DNA from: Flavobacterium aquiphilum
GTDB lineage: Bacteria > Bacteroidota > Bacteroidia > Flavobacteriales > Flavobacteriaceae
Length of the DNA: 64,000 bases
Assembly: GCF_027111335.1 (NCBI RefSeq)
Contig: NZ_CP114288.1
Location: 3,224,001 to 3,288,000, forward strand
Reading direction: 5' to 3'
Part shown: positions 9,041 to 16,687 of the stretch, in pieces
How the letters are laid out: every line of letters begins with the position of its first letter
How positions within the stretch are numbered: position 1 is the stretch's first letter
Translations under genes and position numbers: made by a program
The notes under the pieces: model-generated
What the model saw: the letters and a program-made list of their open reading frames with translations, nothing else
What the model was told of the DNA's origin: nothing
Databases searched by the model: none

Positions 9041-9622
9041 TTACTTCCTAGTAACTCTTTTTCTGAGACGGCTAAGACTTTCCGCAGTTAACCCCAGGTA
9101 AGAAGCTATTATTTTAAGAGGTGTACGCTGAAAAATTTCGGGACGCTGGCTAATGAGGTTCATATAACGCTCCTCTGGGCTAAGTGTAAGAAGGTTGATC
9201 TGTTCCTGTTGTTTTCGTAGGAACAATATTTCAGGGATCGCTTTACCAATCCTTAATCCAGTTTCATTCAGGGAATAGAGCTCGTTAAGATCAGGATAGC
9301 TGATTGACCATAATGTACAGTCTTCCAATGCCTGTGTTTTAATGCCCGAAGGTTGCTGTTTAAGGAAAGAAAAATAATCACTCATAAAACTTTGTTCATA
9401 AAGCAAGTTGATGCAGATATCTTTTTTTCCGTTCCAAACGAATAGTCCCACAGAACCTGTGGCTACAATATTCAAATATTTTTCTACACACTGATAATCT
9501 TTTATGACATAATTTTTCTGAAATTCTCTAACAGTTATTTTTTCTGAAAAGCGCTCCCAGATATTATTTTCAGCGTTATAAAATGGAGAAAAAAACTGTT
9601 GAATTTCTTGTGGTGTGGGCAT
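9041..9622 (-). CDS. Crp/Fnr family transcriptional regulator
   Basis: A 193-residue regulator with an N-terminal cyclic-nucleotide-binding-like beta-barrel (residues ~20-115) and a C-terminal winged helix-turn-helix (SPEERYMNLISQRPEIF..., SYLGLTAESLSRLRKR). Many short Bacteroidetes members lack the cAMP-contact residues and sense other cues; no clear phosphate-binding cassette is visible here. It is upstream of the CPBP protease on the same strand, so control of that gene or of the hydrolase region is plausible. A relic of a second copy is at 5712-5830. Confidence 0.87.
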   Translation of the reverse strand: MPTPQEIQQFFSPFYNAENNIWERFSEKITVREFQKNYVIKDYQCVEKYLNIVATGSVGLFVWNGKKDICINLLYEQSFMSDYFSFLKQQPSGIKTQALEDCTLWSISYPDLNELYSLNETGLRIGKAIPEILFLRKQQEQINLLTLSPEERYMNLISQRPEIFQRTPLKIIASYLGLTAESLSRLRKRVTRK

Positions 9623-10078
9623 ACATTCAGTTTTATCTATGCAAATTTAAGATTTCCAGCCATATTACTGACTAAAATCATCCTTATTCGTAATCGAACT
9701 TTTTAAAAAATAGAGTAAAAATAGTGTATTTCTCCGAATAAAATTTAAATGAATGACAATAACAGTAAAGATAATTCAATAGAGCTTTAATTGCAGGATA
9801 TGCACAATACAATATGTTAGCTAAATCCTTTCTACAGCAGGATTCTGTATTATTAATATAGGGTGGGAATGTCAGTAAGATTCGGTGTTTATGAGAATTG
9901 TTGAAATGTATTTCGAAACTTTTCAGATGAAACATATTATGTTTATTTCTTTTTCAGCGAATTTGTAACAAAAAAGATTGTGGGTAGATAGCATATAGGT
10001 TTCTTCCTTACAGCAAATCTATGCGTCCATCAAAATTATACAATGAAACGCCTGCAAACATAACCTACCAACAACAAC
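9623..10078. other. Intergenic stretch without recognisable gene
   Basis: About 450 bp of AT-rich sequence between the Crp/Fnr gene and the VOC gene. An 83-codon minus-strand frame exists, but its translation is Cys/Tyr/Phe-rich with no family resemblance, so I treat it as chance. No clear terminator, repeat or RNA was seen. Confidence 0.4.
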
Positions 10079-10471
10079 TTACGGATTATAAACACCGTTG
10101 AACAAAATAATTCTCCAGCCATCTGGATCTTCGTAGGTTTCGCTTTTGTCTTTCCAATAAGGGTTTTCGGGTTCAACGGGAGTTACCCCTGTTTTTTGTA
10201 GTAGCTCATTAGCTTTTTTATATTCTTCGATGTTATCGTAGTATAAGACCGTTAAATTTTCTTTTGTGGGCTTCGGCAAAGGCACTGTGTCTGTATGCTG
10301 GGTAAATTCTAAATGATATGTTTTATCCGGGAACCCCAACATAACCCCGTCATAACCTGAATGGTTTTCAAATTTCCCCAATACTTCTAATCCTAAACCC
10401 TGCTGATAAAATTTGACAACTTCTGCCAAGTTATTTGTAGGTCTTGCAATTCTGAACTGTATAGCTTTCAT
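10079..10471 (-). CDS. VOC (glyoxalase/bleomycin resistance-like) family protein
   Basis: A 130-residue protein with the paired beta-alpha-beta-beta-beta fold of the vicinal oxygen chelate superfamily. It opens MKAIQFRIARPTNNLAEVVKFYQQGLGLEV, and the end has the standard 'YEDPDGWRIILFNG'. Probable metal or substrate residues include the glutamate of 'YHLEFTQH' and the acidic cluster at 'YEDPDG'. Substrates of this superfamily are diverse (glyoxals, antibiotics, dioxygenase substrates) and cannot be assigned from sequence alone. A 31-residue lipoprotein-like frame lies 12 bp upstream on the same strand. Confidence 0.85.
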   Translation of the reverse strand: MKAIQFRIARPTNNLAEVVKFYQQGLGLEVLGKFENHSGYDGVMLGFPDKTYHLEFTQHTDTVPLPKPTKENLTVLYYDNIEEYKKANELLQKTGVTPVEPENPYWKDKSETYEDPDGWRIILFNGVYNP

Positions 10472-10483
10472 ATTTTTTCTTTG

Positions 10484-10579
10484 TTAGGATTTTTTTGTAC
10501 TTATTTGATTGTTACAGGATATAATGAAGGCCAATGCAACAGCAATTGATATACAACCATTTAACCTTTTTCTTTTCAT
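10484..10579 (-). CDS. Tiny lipoprotein-like ORF upstream of VOC gene
   Basis: A 31-codon frame encodes a complete lipoprotein signal sequence: basic start (MKRKRLNG), hydrophobic core and lipobox (FIISC, Cys22), followed by only nine residues (NNQISTKKS) and a stop 12 bp before the VOC start. It may be a truncated lipoprotein gene or a short leader peptide. It could also be the remains of a VOC lipoprotein separated from its domain by a nonsense mutation, but the frame of the VOC start does not prove that. Confidence 0.35.
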   Translation of the reverse strand: MKRKRLNGCISIAVALAFIISCNNQISTKKS

Positions 10580-10657
10580 AAAAATATACTTAAAATTATG
10601 AAACAAAATTCTAAATAAAAGCTATGTTAGTCAATCGCAAAAATTCCGTTTGTGTTG

Positions 10658-11545
10658 TCAATTTTCCTGTTTATTACGATACATTTCAGGAGATATGCCT
10701 TTTATTCCTTTAAAAAAACGAGAGAAAGCAGACGTGGAAATAAATCCCAATTTGTCAGAGATAGATTTTATGGTCAGGTGAGCGTATTTTAATAGAAATT
10801 CTGACTCTAAAATAATTCGGTTCTGAATTAGAGTAAGTGCTGACACACCTATCTGGTTTTTCACACATTCGCTTATATATTTTGGCGACAGGAACATGAT
10901 GTCTGCATACTCCTTTACAGTTTTGAACTTATGAAAATTCTTATCTACTAATTTTCTGAACTCGTACATTATCTGATATTGTCGGTTAATAAGTTTGTCA
11001 GAGTTCAGCAGGCATATTTCACATATCCGATTATAATCATAAAGTACCTGCAATATATAAAGTCGTGAAACTTCAATACAGAAAGGCGATTGATTGCCTA
11101 TTTCCTCTTTTATTTTTATGAACTTATATAATGTGTCATCGAAGGCTTTTTTTTCCAAATCGAAAGTTGGAGGATAATCTGGGTTAATGAATAACAATTC
11201 TTCCATAATCTCACTTTTCACAAATCCTTTTTTTACAAAATCAGATTTAAAAAGTAAAAAATAGGCATCAAAGTCTTTTAAAAAATGCATAATAGAAAAA
11301 ACGGTATGTGGTGGAACAATAGAAATTGTAGATGGCTGTATAGCGAAGTCGTGCTGTCCAACAGAAATATCACACTTACCCTTACTGCATAAAATAACTA
11401 AATAGAAATTGAGTTTAACAGCATCAATTACTTGCAAACATTCATTCACCCGAAAGATTGAACAATTCGTGTCTTCTGCATCAGTTGGCTGAAAATATAA
11501 ATGCTTTACTATGAAATCTACTATTTCTAAAGATTTTATAATCAT
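10658..11545 (-). CDS. AraC family transcriptional regulator
   Basis: A 295-residue protein with an N-terminal cupin-like sensing domain (residues ~20-170; 'FAIQPSTISIVPPHTVFSI') and a C-terminal double helix-turn-helix of the AraC/XylS type (TVKEYADIMFLSPKYISECV; SISDKLGFISTSAFSRFFK). Ligand unknown. It is on the same strand as and upstream of the VOC gene, which is its most likely nearby target along with its own promoter. Confidence 0.85.
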   Translation of the reverse strand: MIIKSLEIVDFIVKHLYFQPTDAEDTNCSIFRVNECLQVIDAVKLNFYLVILCSKGKCDISVGQHDFAIQPSTISIVPPHTVFSIMHFLKDFDAYFLLFKSDFVKKGFVKSEIMEELLFINPDYPPTFDLEKKAFDDTLYKFIKIKEEIGNQSPFCIEVSRLYILQVLYDYNRICEICLLNSDKLINRQYQIMYEFRKLVDKNFHKFKTVKEYADIMFLSPKYISECVKNQIGVSALTLIQNRIILESEFLLKYAHLTIKSISDKLGFISTSAFSRFFKGIKGISPEMYRNKQEN

Positions 11546-11620
11546 ATTCTACATGTTGAATATTGCAAAGTTATAAATTTTAGATTAGGCTGATTAGTTG
11601 TCAATTTATATCACCATCTC

Positions 11621-11661
11621 GAAGTACCCTTACTATCAAATGTTTTGATTAGGGTCTTTTT
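11621..11661 (+). terminator. Hairpin with T-tract
   Basis: The segment pairs ACCCT...ATCAAA with TTTGAT-AGGGT around 11628-11655 and is followed by CTTTTTT. It has terminator shape on the plus strand, but no plus-strand gene precedes it, so its function is unclear. Confidence 0.35.
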
Positions 11662-11851
11662 TAATGCGTTCCCTTTTGTTTGCAACAATTATGGTGTAAA
11701 AAAAACGTCCTAAATATGAAAGGATGTTTAATATGATATCGATACTAAAAATTCAGGGGGAACTTATAAAGAGGGAAGCTAATACTAAAAACATTCGATA
11801 CAACTAATTAAAAAAATGACTTTGGAGTTTTTTTTTACAGCCCCTGCAAAG

Positions 11852-11912
11852 GCAAGTGGTTTTGATCTGCTGAAAGTATTTCAAGCAGGTCAGAACACAA
11901 CTTGCTATTTTT
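11852..11912 (+). other. Long imperfect inverted repeat followed by T-tract
   Basis: The arms 11852-11874 (GCAAGTGGTTTTGATCTGCT...) and 11880-11905 (...CAAGCAGGTCAGAACACAACTTGC) pair over about 22 positions with several mismatches and bulges, and TATTTTTT follows. It could be a large terminator hairpin or part of a small structured RNA; no gene is attached to it. Confidence 0.4.
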
Positions 11913-11947
11913 TCATGAAAATATTATTACCGATGATTTTTAATTGA

Positions 11948-11970
11948 AAGGGCTCAATGCCCTTTTTTTT
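11948..11970 (+). terminator. Rho-independent terminator-like hairpin
   Basis: AAGGGC (11948-11953), loop TCAAT, GCCCTT (11959-11964), then six further T residues. This is a textbook intrinsic terminator for plus-strand transcription. No protein gene on the plus strand ends here, so it may close a non-coding transcript from the 11.7-11.9 kb segment. Confidence 0.6.
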
Positions 11971-12101
11971 ATATTTAATGGTGGGATTATTAAATTGTTT
12001 TGTGATAGTTCCTTGGCTGCAGGTTATTGGTGGAATAACTGTGATGAGTGTCTCTTAAGTACTTAATTATGCTAGCAAGGCTTCAAGTATATAAGTGCCG
12101 A

Positions 12102-12230
12102 GAATGTTGGGAAGCAACTTTTTATGTACACAAGCATGCAGGTATGTATATAGGAATATTTGTAGGAATGTTGGAAAGCAACTTTTTCTGCACGTAAGCA
12201 TGTAGGAATACAAGTGTGCAAGTATCTATT
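12102..12230. repeat. Two tandem ~64-bp imperfect repeats
   Basis: Copies starting at 12102 and 12166 share GAATGTTGG(G/A)AAGCAACTTTTT, then a variable TGnAC and AAGCATG(C/T)AGG. Further degenerate 'caagtat' and 'aagtg' words continue on both sides, from about 12080 to 12260. The period is 64 bp. The function is unknown; the block lies within a non-coding stretch with many hairpins. Confidence 0.55.
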
Positions 12231-12302
12231 TATGCAGGCAAGTATATGTTTTTATAAGTGCTTTTAAAAGCATAAAAATGTCTTTATTGCAAAGTGGGGT
12301 CT

Positions 12303-12535
12303 AAAGATTTGACTGAAGTAAAATCTTTAAGTTGTGACTGAGCCTGTACAGGCACCAATAAATTTATTTTTCAAAAGAAAACAGAAAATGGGAAAAAAGA
12401 AAAAGAAAGCAATTTCATAGGACGGGGTGCAGACAGGCCAAAAGGAATCGGAATAAGTCCCGAAGGGTGGCTTGTGAGGTCCGAACAAGGCATTATGCCG
12501 AGGTCTTTTTGCCAGGCTGAAGCAGCCCGGCATAT
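12303..12535 (+). other. Hairpin-rich non-coding segment (possible ICE-derived structured DNA/RNA)
   Basis: Several strong self-complementary elements occur in ~230 bp. AAAGATTT (12303-12310) pairs with AAATCTTT (12321-12328). GCCTGTACAGGC (12342-12353) is a perfect palindrome. GGCATTATGCC spans 12489-12499. GCCAGGCTG-AAG-CAGCCCGGC (12511-12531) is a strong stem. The GC content of 12415-12535 is clearly above its surroundings. A similar GC-rich, palindromic intergenic segment is, as I recall, common near mobilization genes in Bacteroidetes conjugative elements. A long minus-strand frame across it (68 codons) is unconvincing. Confidence 0.4.
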
Positions 12536-12617
12536 CTTCGTTTTCTTTTTATTATTTCTTTAAGGGAAAATATAAGTATAAAGGATCTGTTTTTAAATGC
12601 TATTTTCCAAAGAAAAA

Positions 12618-13037
12618 CTAAATCCAGTGGTAGGTTTTGTCTTTTCTGTTAAGATAACAGTACATTTCTTCTAGTAATTTATAGTCATCAGTTATATTGT
12701 AAGAAAGTCCGGCTGAAATAGCCCAAAGCCCGGCAGATTCTTTTGCGATATCATGTCTGTCAGTATCCGCTCCTCGGACAATTGCTGCCATAATTGAAAT
12801 GGCAGGATCGTCAATTTCATATTTTTTGACAATGTAATCAAAAGTGCTTTGTTCATTGTAGTGGGTAAACTCTACATTTGGAATATCGAAAGGAATAGCA
12901 TTCAGTTCTTTTGCTTTATCCAGAACAATATTAAAAGGGACATAAATGAATTCGGCCTCACTGTCAACAAATTTTTTAATGAGCCAAGGTGATGCAATTC
13001 GGTCTATTTTTGGTCTTTCTCTAGTAATCCATTTCAT
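12618..13037 (-). CDS. ChrB C-terminal-domain protein (chromate resistance-associated)
   Basis: A 139-residue protein matching the ChrB C-terminal domain over its full length: KWITRERPKIDRIASPWLI, then FVDSEAEFIYVP, PFDIPNVEFTHYNE and AAIVRGADTDRHD. In proteobacteria this domain forms part of ChrB, which accompanies the ChrA chromate efflux pump. Stand-alone domains occur elsewhere, often in heavy-metal or mobile contexts. The start gives the conserved N-terminus. No ChrA transporter is in the window, so the present role, resistance or not, is uncertain. Confidence 0.85.
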   Translation of the reverse strand: MKWITRERPKIDRIASPWLIKKFVDSEAEFIYVPFNIVLDKAKELNAIPFDIPNVEFTHYNEQSTFDYIVKKYEIDDPAISIMAAIVRGADTDRHDIAKESAGLWAISAGLSYNITDDYKLLEEMYCYLNRKDKTYHWI

Positions 13038-13065
13038 TTTAAAAAATTACGAATTTTTGATTCTT

Positions 13066-13073
13066 CAAAGCTA
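13066..13073 (-). promoter_or_regulatory. Bacteroidetes -7 box upstream of the ChrB-domain gene
   Basis: On the minus strand the sequence reads TAGCTTTG, an exact match to the Bacteroidetes TAnnTTTG element, 28 bp before the ATG at 13037. A convincing -33 TTTG is not visible. Confidence 0.4.
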
Positions 13074-13124
13074 CTTTATTTTTTTAAAAATATTACAGGC
13101 TACATTTTTTTTGGAATATCGGGC

Positions 13125-13173
13125 CCTTACGAACCTGTTTTCGAACCATTTTATACAAGCTTTAAAAAAACTT
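13125..13173. repeat. Module-border direct repeat, copy 1
   Basis: CCTTACGAACCTGTTTTCGAACC... then ATTTTATACAAGCTTTAAAAAAAC. This ~48-bp word recurs at 22752 and 33050 in the same orientation with only a few differences. It contains TTCGAA, as tRNA T-loops do. It separates the ChrB segment from the antiporter/TOTE segment. Confidence 0.75.
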
Positions 13174-13313
13174 TCTGTCAACTAAAAAAAAATTACAACC
13201 TAGCTGTTTAAATAGAACTACTAAAAGGTATTAACTTCAATTTTTTTAAACTACTTTTAGAATTTCAGAAATAGAATTATTAACCCATATCATAGTCTCC
13301 TCTTTTTATTTGC

Positions 13314-13382
13314 ATATCCACCAAAGTCTTGGATGTAAATGTAAAAGAAGATATGAAGAAACTAATGGACAAATACAAATAA
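13314..13382 (+). pseudogene. Probable tyrosine-recombinase C-terminal relic
   Basis: A short plus-strand frame ends at TAA 13380-13382 and encodes ISTKVLDVNVKEDMKKLM-DKYK. The C-termini of Bacteroidetes tyrosine integrases commonly run 'YAKVxDKKVSEDMKKL', just after the catalytic Tyr, so this looks like the last ~22 residues of such an enzyme. The catalytic residues are not present, and the frame is lost upstream. It lies ~140 bp after border repeat copy 1, fitting an integrase gene next to an attachment site. The assignment is tentative because the match is short. Confidence 0.4.
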
Positions 13383-13491
13383 AGCCTTTTTTAATCTTTT
13401 AGAATTTCATAATGATCTTTTTAGCTTACTTAAGATCAGCAAACAAAAAAATAATTTAACTTATTCTCCAGACTTTGTTTGCCGATCCAAA

Positions 13492-13525
13492 AAGGCTCCG
13501 ATTATAAAAACCGAAGCCTTGACTT
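13492..13525 (-). terminator. Hairpin after the antiporter regulatory-domain gene
   Basis: AAGGCTCCG (13492-13500) pairs with CGAAGCCTT (13512-13520) with one mismatch. On the minus strand A/T-rich sequence follows. It lies ~60 bp downstream of the stop at 13584 and may terminate the antiporter transcript. Confidence 0.35.
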
Positions 13526-13583
13526 TTCAACTTAAACACTTTTGGAACAGTGTCGATAACCGCTAAACCCAATATTAATGTAT

Positions 13584-14492
13584 TTACGGTTTAATAATCA
13601 ATACCGATGGCGTATTGTTTAACCAAGTGCTGTGGGAATCAATCAGTTTTTTCCAACTCTCAAGACTAATGATCATTAAATCTTGTTGTTCCAAAAACTC
13701 TTTTTTTATTGTTCTTTCCTGCATCATCATAATATGGTTGGGCGCTATTTGTTCAATCGCACGAACCGCTTCCTGAATATCCCTAGTACTTCTTGCTTCT
13801 CCAACGTCATCCAAAACCGTAATCTGGGAACCGTTATTATGTATCAGTTTTTGTGCAAACTCGATCAGAAATCCGTCTTCTTTAGCAAAAATTGGCATAA
13901 AGACACGATCTATTTCTTCTAACTTTTTATCGACAAGGATTCCAACCGGCATTTTACTGTTTGTCACAATCTGTCTGGTTCTTTCATCAAAAGGGGAATT
14001 CTCGAATAATCCTTCTTTACCGGTAATTTTATCGATTAAACGGTCGGGGTTAATAATTCGCGTCGTAAAACCGAGTACTTTTCCGAGCAATGTCCCTTCA
14101 AAAATAGAATGTCCCAAACCAACCAACAACAAATCGTATTCACCGTGATTTGCCGTCTCCGTTACTTCAGAATCGATATCATTTGACACTTTAAAAAGAG
14201 TAGTGATTTTTTGGTTAAGCCTTTCTGATTCAGAAACAACGGGCAAAAAAGCTTCCTTTTCTTGATCTTTGACATCAAAGGAATGCATCTCAGAAGTTAA
14301 AGACAGGTGCATTGCGGTAACAATGGTGTTCCCCCCCTGTTTCTTAACCAAACTGTTGGCCACTTTCAACAAGGTTTTCCCTTTGTCGGGTGATACAAAG
14401 GAAATAAGAATTTTGTATTTACCCTTACTGCTTATTTCTTCGGGGATAATAGTAAGTTTGTCCCTAAAAATATAGTTTATCAAATCCAACAT
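13584..14492 (-). CDS. CPA2 antiporter, cytoplasmic C-terminal part (separated by frameshift)
   Basis: 302 residues with two alpha/beta repeats resembling universal-stress/UspA-type nucleotide-binding folds (KYKILISFVSPDKGKTLLKVA; YDLLLVGLGHS near residue 118). In related Bacteroidetes proteins this region is the cytosolic tail of a ~750-residue CPA2 cation/proton antiporter. Its first residues (MLDLINYIFRDK) continue the membrane protein's sequence in another frame, and the two frames overlap by 29 bp. No ribosome binding site is evident before the ATG at 14492. So this is either a frameshift-separated half or a split, translationally coupled regulatory subunit. Confidence 0.75.
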   Translation of the reverse strand: MLDLINYIFRDKLTIIPEEISSKGKYKILISFVSPDKGKTLLKVANSLVKKQGGNTIVTAMHLSLTSEMHSFDVKDQEKEAFLPVVSESERLNQKITTLFKVSNDIDSEVTETANHGEYDLLLVGLGHSIFEGTLLGKVLGFTTRIINPDRLIDKITGKEGLFENSPFDERTRQIVTNSKMPVGILVDKKLEEIDRVFMPIFAKEDGFLIEFAQKLIHNNGSQITVLDDVGEARSTRDIQEAVRAIEQIAPNHIMMMQERTIKKEFLEQQDLMIISLESWKKLIDSHSTWLNNTPSVLIIKP

Positions 14493-15849
14493 CAGTCATA
14501 AACGTTGTCACCAAAGCCATAATTACCATCATCGTAAAAATCTCGGTCGAAAGAACACCCAGGTCATAACCAATATTCAGCACGACCAATTCCATCAAAC
14601 CTCTTGTATTCATCAATGTCCCAATAGACAGACTATCTTTCCAACTATGCCCGACAATCTTTGCTGCAAAGGTACTCCCAAAAAATTTTCCAGCTACCGC
14701 AACCAAAATAATAACTCCCGTAACTTTCCATAAATAAGGATCGTTAATCAATCCAATTTGGGTTCGCAAACCTGTAAAGACAAAGAACAAAGGAAGCAGG
14801 ACAACCACCGAAACATCTTCAATTTTTTCGATAAAAATAGAACGGAACTTATTGTTTTCAGGCATAATTGCACCCGCTAGGAAGGCACCAAACAAAGCAT
14901 GAATCCCGATTAATTCCGAAGCATAAGCAGACAACAACAATGTCAAAAAGAAGATCGCCACAACTGGTTTGCTCAAACTTTCCTTAGTTGAACTCAAATC
15001 GCCAACTTTTTTGAGAAAAGGACGAACCACTTTCAGCATCAGCATTACATAAATTACCGCCAACACGATAACATAGAGAGAACCAGTTAATGAACCTGCC
15101 TTTACAATCGCAATAACTGCCGCCAAAATGCACCATGCTGTAATGTCATCGGCAGCGGCACAGGTTATAACAATTGCCCCCAATTTTGTCTTGTGAATCC
15201 CGCGTTCCCGCACTATTCCCGCCAAAACAGGAAACGCAGTAATACTCATTGCAATCCCTAAAAACAGTCCAAAAGAAATAAACTCGACTCCCTGAGGCGC
15301 AAAAGAATGATAAATGAAGTAGGCCAAACCCAAACCTAGAGAAAAAGGAATTATAATACTGGCGTGGCTAATCACCACTGCATCATGCGCCTTATTTTTT
15401 AGTACTTTCAAATCGAGCTCCATACCTATCACAAACATAAAAAGTATTAATCCGATTTGGCTCAAAAACTGAAGGTTCCCCAACGAATCCTTCGGAAACA
15501 ACATTCCCGAAAACTCAGGGAAATACATTCCAATCAACGATGGCCCTAAAACAATACCAGCAACCATTTCGCCTATTACAGTTGGCTGGCCAATTTTTCG
15601 GCTAACCCAACCAAAAAAACGGGCTACCAAAATGATTGTTATAATTTGTGCCAAAAGAATAGCCAAAGGATGTTGCAAGTTGTGCATCATGGATGTTTTA
15701 AATTCATCCAAATATCCATTTTCGATATAATGGGGAACTACGTTGCCTCCAACTTCAAGCATTTTTCCCTTCTGGATAATCCAATAGATCAATCCTGAGA
15801 AACCGCCAATAATAATCAAATAAAAAAAGGATTTAGTGATGTTTTTCAT
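14464..15849 (-). CDS. CPA2 family cation/H+ antiporter, membrane part
   Basis: A 461-residue polytopic inner-membrane protein (about 12-13 segments) of the Kef/NhaS CPA2 type. Family signatures are visible: 'GQPTVIGEMVAGIVLGPSLIG', 'QIGLILFMFVIGMELD', 'AMSITAFPVLAGIVRE' and 'TCAAADDITAWC', whose adjacent Asp residues are the ion-binding pair. 'MNTRGLMELVVLNIG' follows near the end. It exchanges Na+ or K+ for protons. The last residues (MTDVGFDKLYF) leave the family consensus, which would continue '...LDLINYIF' as read in the next frame. A 1-2 nt indel near 14480-14495 has therefore probably truncated it. Confidence 0.85.
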   Translation of the reverse strand: MKNITKSFFYLIIIGGFSGLIYWIIQKGKMLEVGGNVVPHYIENGYLDEFKTSMMHNLQHPLAILLAQIITIILVARFFGWVSRKIGQPTVIGEMVAGIVLGPSLIGMYFPEFSGMLFPKDSLGNLQFLSQIGLILFMFVIGMELDLKVLKNKAHDAVVISHASIIIPFSLGLGLAYFIYHSFAPQGVEFISFGLFLGIAMSITAFPVLAGIVRERGIHKTKLGAIVITCAAADDITAWCILAAVIAIVKAGSLTGSLYVIVLAVIYVMLMLKVVRPFLKKVGDLSSTKESLSKPVVAIFFLTLLLSAYASELIGIHALFGAFLAGAIMPENNKFRSIFIEKIEDVSVVVLLPLFFVFTGLRTQIGLINDPYLWKVTGVIILVAVAGKFFGSTFAAKIVGHSWKDSLSIGTLMNTRGLMELVVLNIGYDLGVLSTEIFTMMVIMALVTTFMTDVGFDKLYF

Positions 15850-15967
15850 AAGTTCTCATTAAAACAAATTAATTCTATGCAAATATGAAAACAGATTTTG
15901 AAAGCCTAAAACGAATTGCAGGCTAATTTTGGCGGGATGTAACAAGAGCGCAAAACTTTGTAATAAG

Positions 15968-16687
15968 TTAGATTTTCACTTTCGACAAAAAATCATTTTT
16001 GTAGGTTTCGCTCAAAACCAATACAGTTGGCTTTCCTTTTCCCTCATGAAGTGAGAGAGTGATTTCAGTGTGGTTAAAATACTGTACCGCCTTTATCGCA
16101 ATAATTTCTTTTTTGTTCACTCGGCAGAAATCAGCCTTTGGAAGCTGATCTAATAAAGAGCCAAAATTGATGTTCTTAAGAATTAAAATACTGCCGTCAG
16201 CCAAATAAACTTCCTTGTCCCTGCTATCAACAGCTGCTGTTTTGATGTATTGGATCTGCTCAAAATACAGCAATGACTTTCCTTTATCAGTATTCAAGTG
16301 GATAAATTTCCTCGAACTGTCAAATTTTTGGAAACGTTCCAAAGCTTTGGCGACAGCCCTTTCCAAACGCTCCTTGGTCACGGGTTTGGTGACATAATCG
16401 ACGGCATCTATATCGAATGCCTCAGCAGCGTAATTTTTGTAGGCAGTGGTAAAAATAACCAATTTATCCTGTAGCAAATTAGCCAAAGTCAACCCGTCAA
16501 TTCCCGGCATTTCGATATCCGAAATGCACAAATCAAAATCGAATTTGGGAACCTCTTCCAATAATTTTTGTGGATCATTGAACGCTTTTACGATTTCTAA
16601 TTCTGGAATTTGCTCACAAAGCATTTTCAGGTAAGTTAAACCCGGCAATTCATCGTCAAGCAGTAAACATTTGATTTTTGTATTCAA
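15968..16687 (-). CDS. LytTR family response regulator
   Basis: A 239-residue response regulator. The receiver domain (residues 1-120) has the acidic pair D11-D12, phospho-acceptor D57 (CISDIEMPG), T/S near 79 (FTTAYKNYA) and K101 (YVTKPV). A LytTR DNA-binding domain (residues ~135-239) follows: FIHLNTDKGKSLLYFEQIQ, ending in the 'FCRVNKKEIIAI' and 'HFNH' regions. The gene overlaps the sensor kinase gene by 32 bp, indicating a tight operon. Targets are unknown; the antiporter directly downstream on the same strand is a candidate. Confidence 0.9.
   Translation of the reverse strand: MNTKIKCLLLDDELPGLTYLKMLCEQIPELEIVKAFNDPQKLLEEVPKFDFDLCISDIEMPGIDGLTLANLLQDKLVIFTTAYKNYAAEAFDIDAVDYVTKPVTKERLERAVAKALERFQKFDSSRKFIHLNTDKGKSLLYFEQIQYIKTAAVDSRDKEVYLADGSILILKNINFGSLLDQLPKADFCRVNKKEIIAIKAVQYFNHTEITLSLHEGKGKPTVLVLSETYKNDFLSKVKI

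Noticed and set aside
9684..9935. 83-codon minus-strand frame
   Set aside because: Composition (many Tyr, Cys, Phe) and lack of any family similarity suggest chance in AT-rich DNA.
12327..12533. 68-codon minus-strand frame in the hairpin-rich segment
   Set aside because: The translation is low-complexity (a run of Phe from the A-rich stretch), and the palindromes explain the sequence better.
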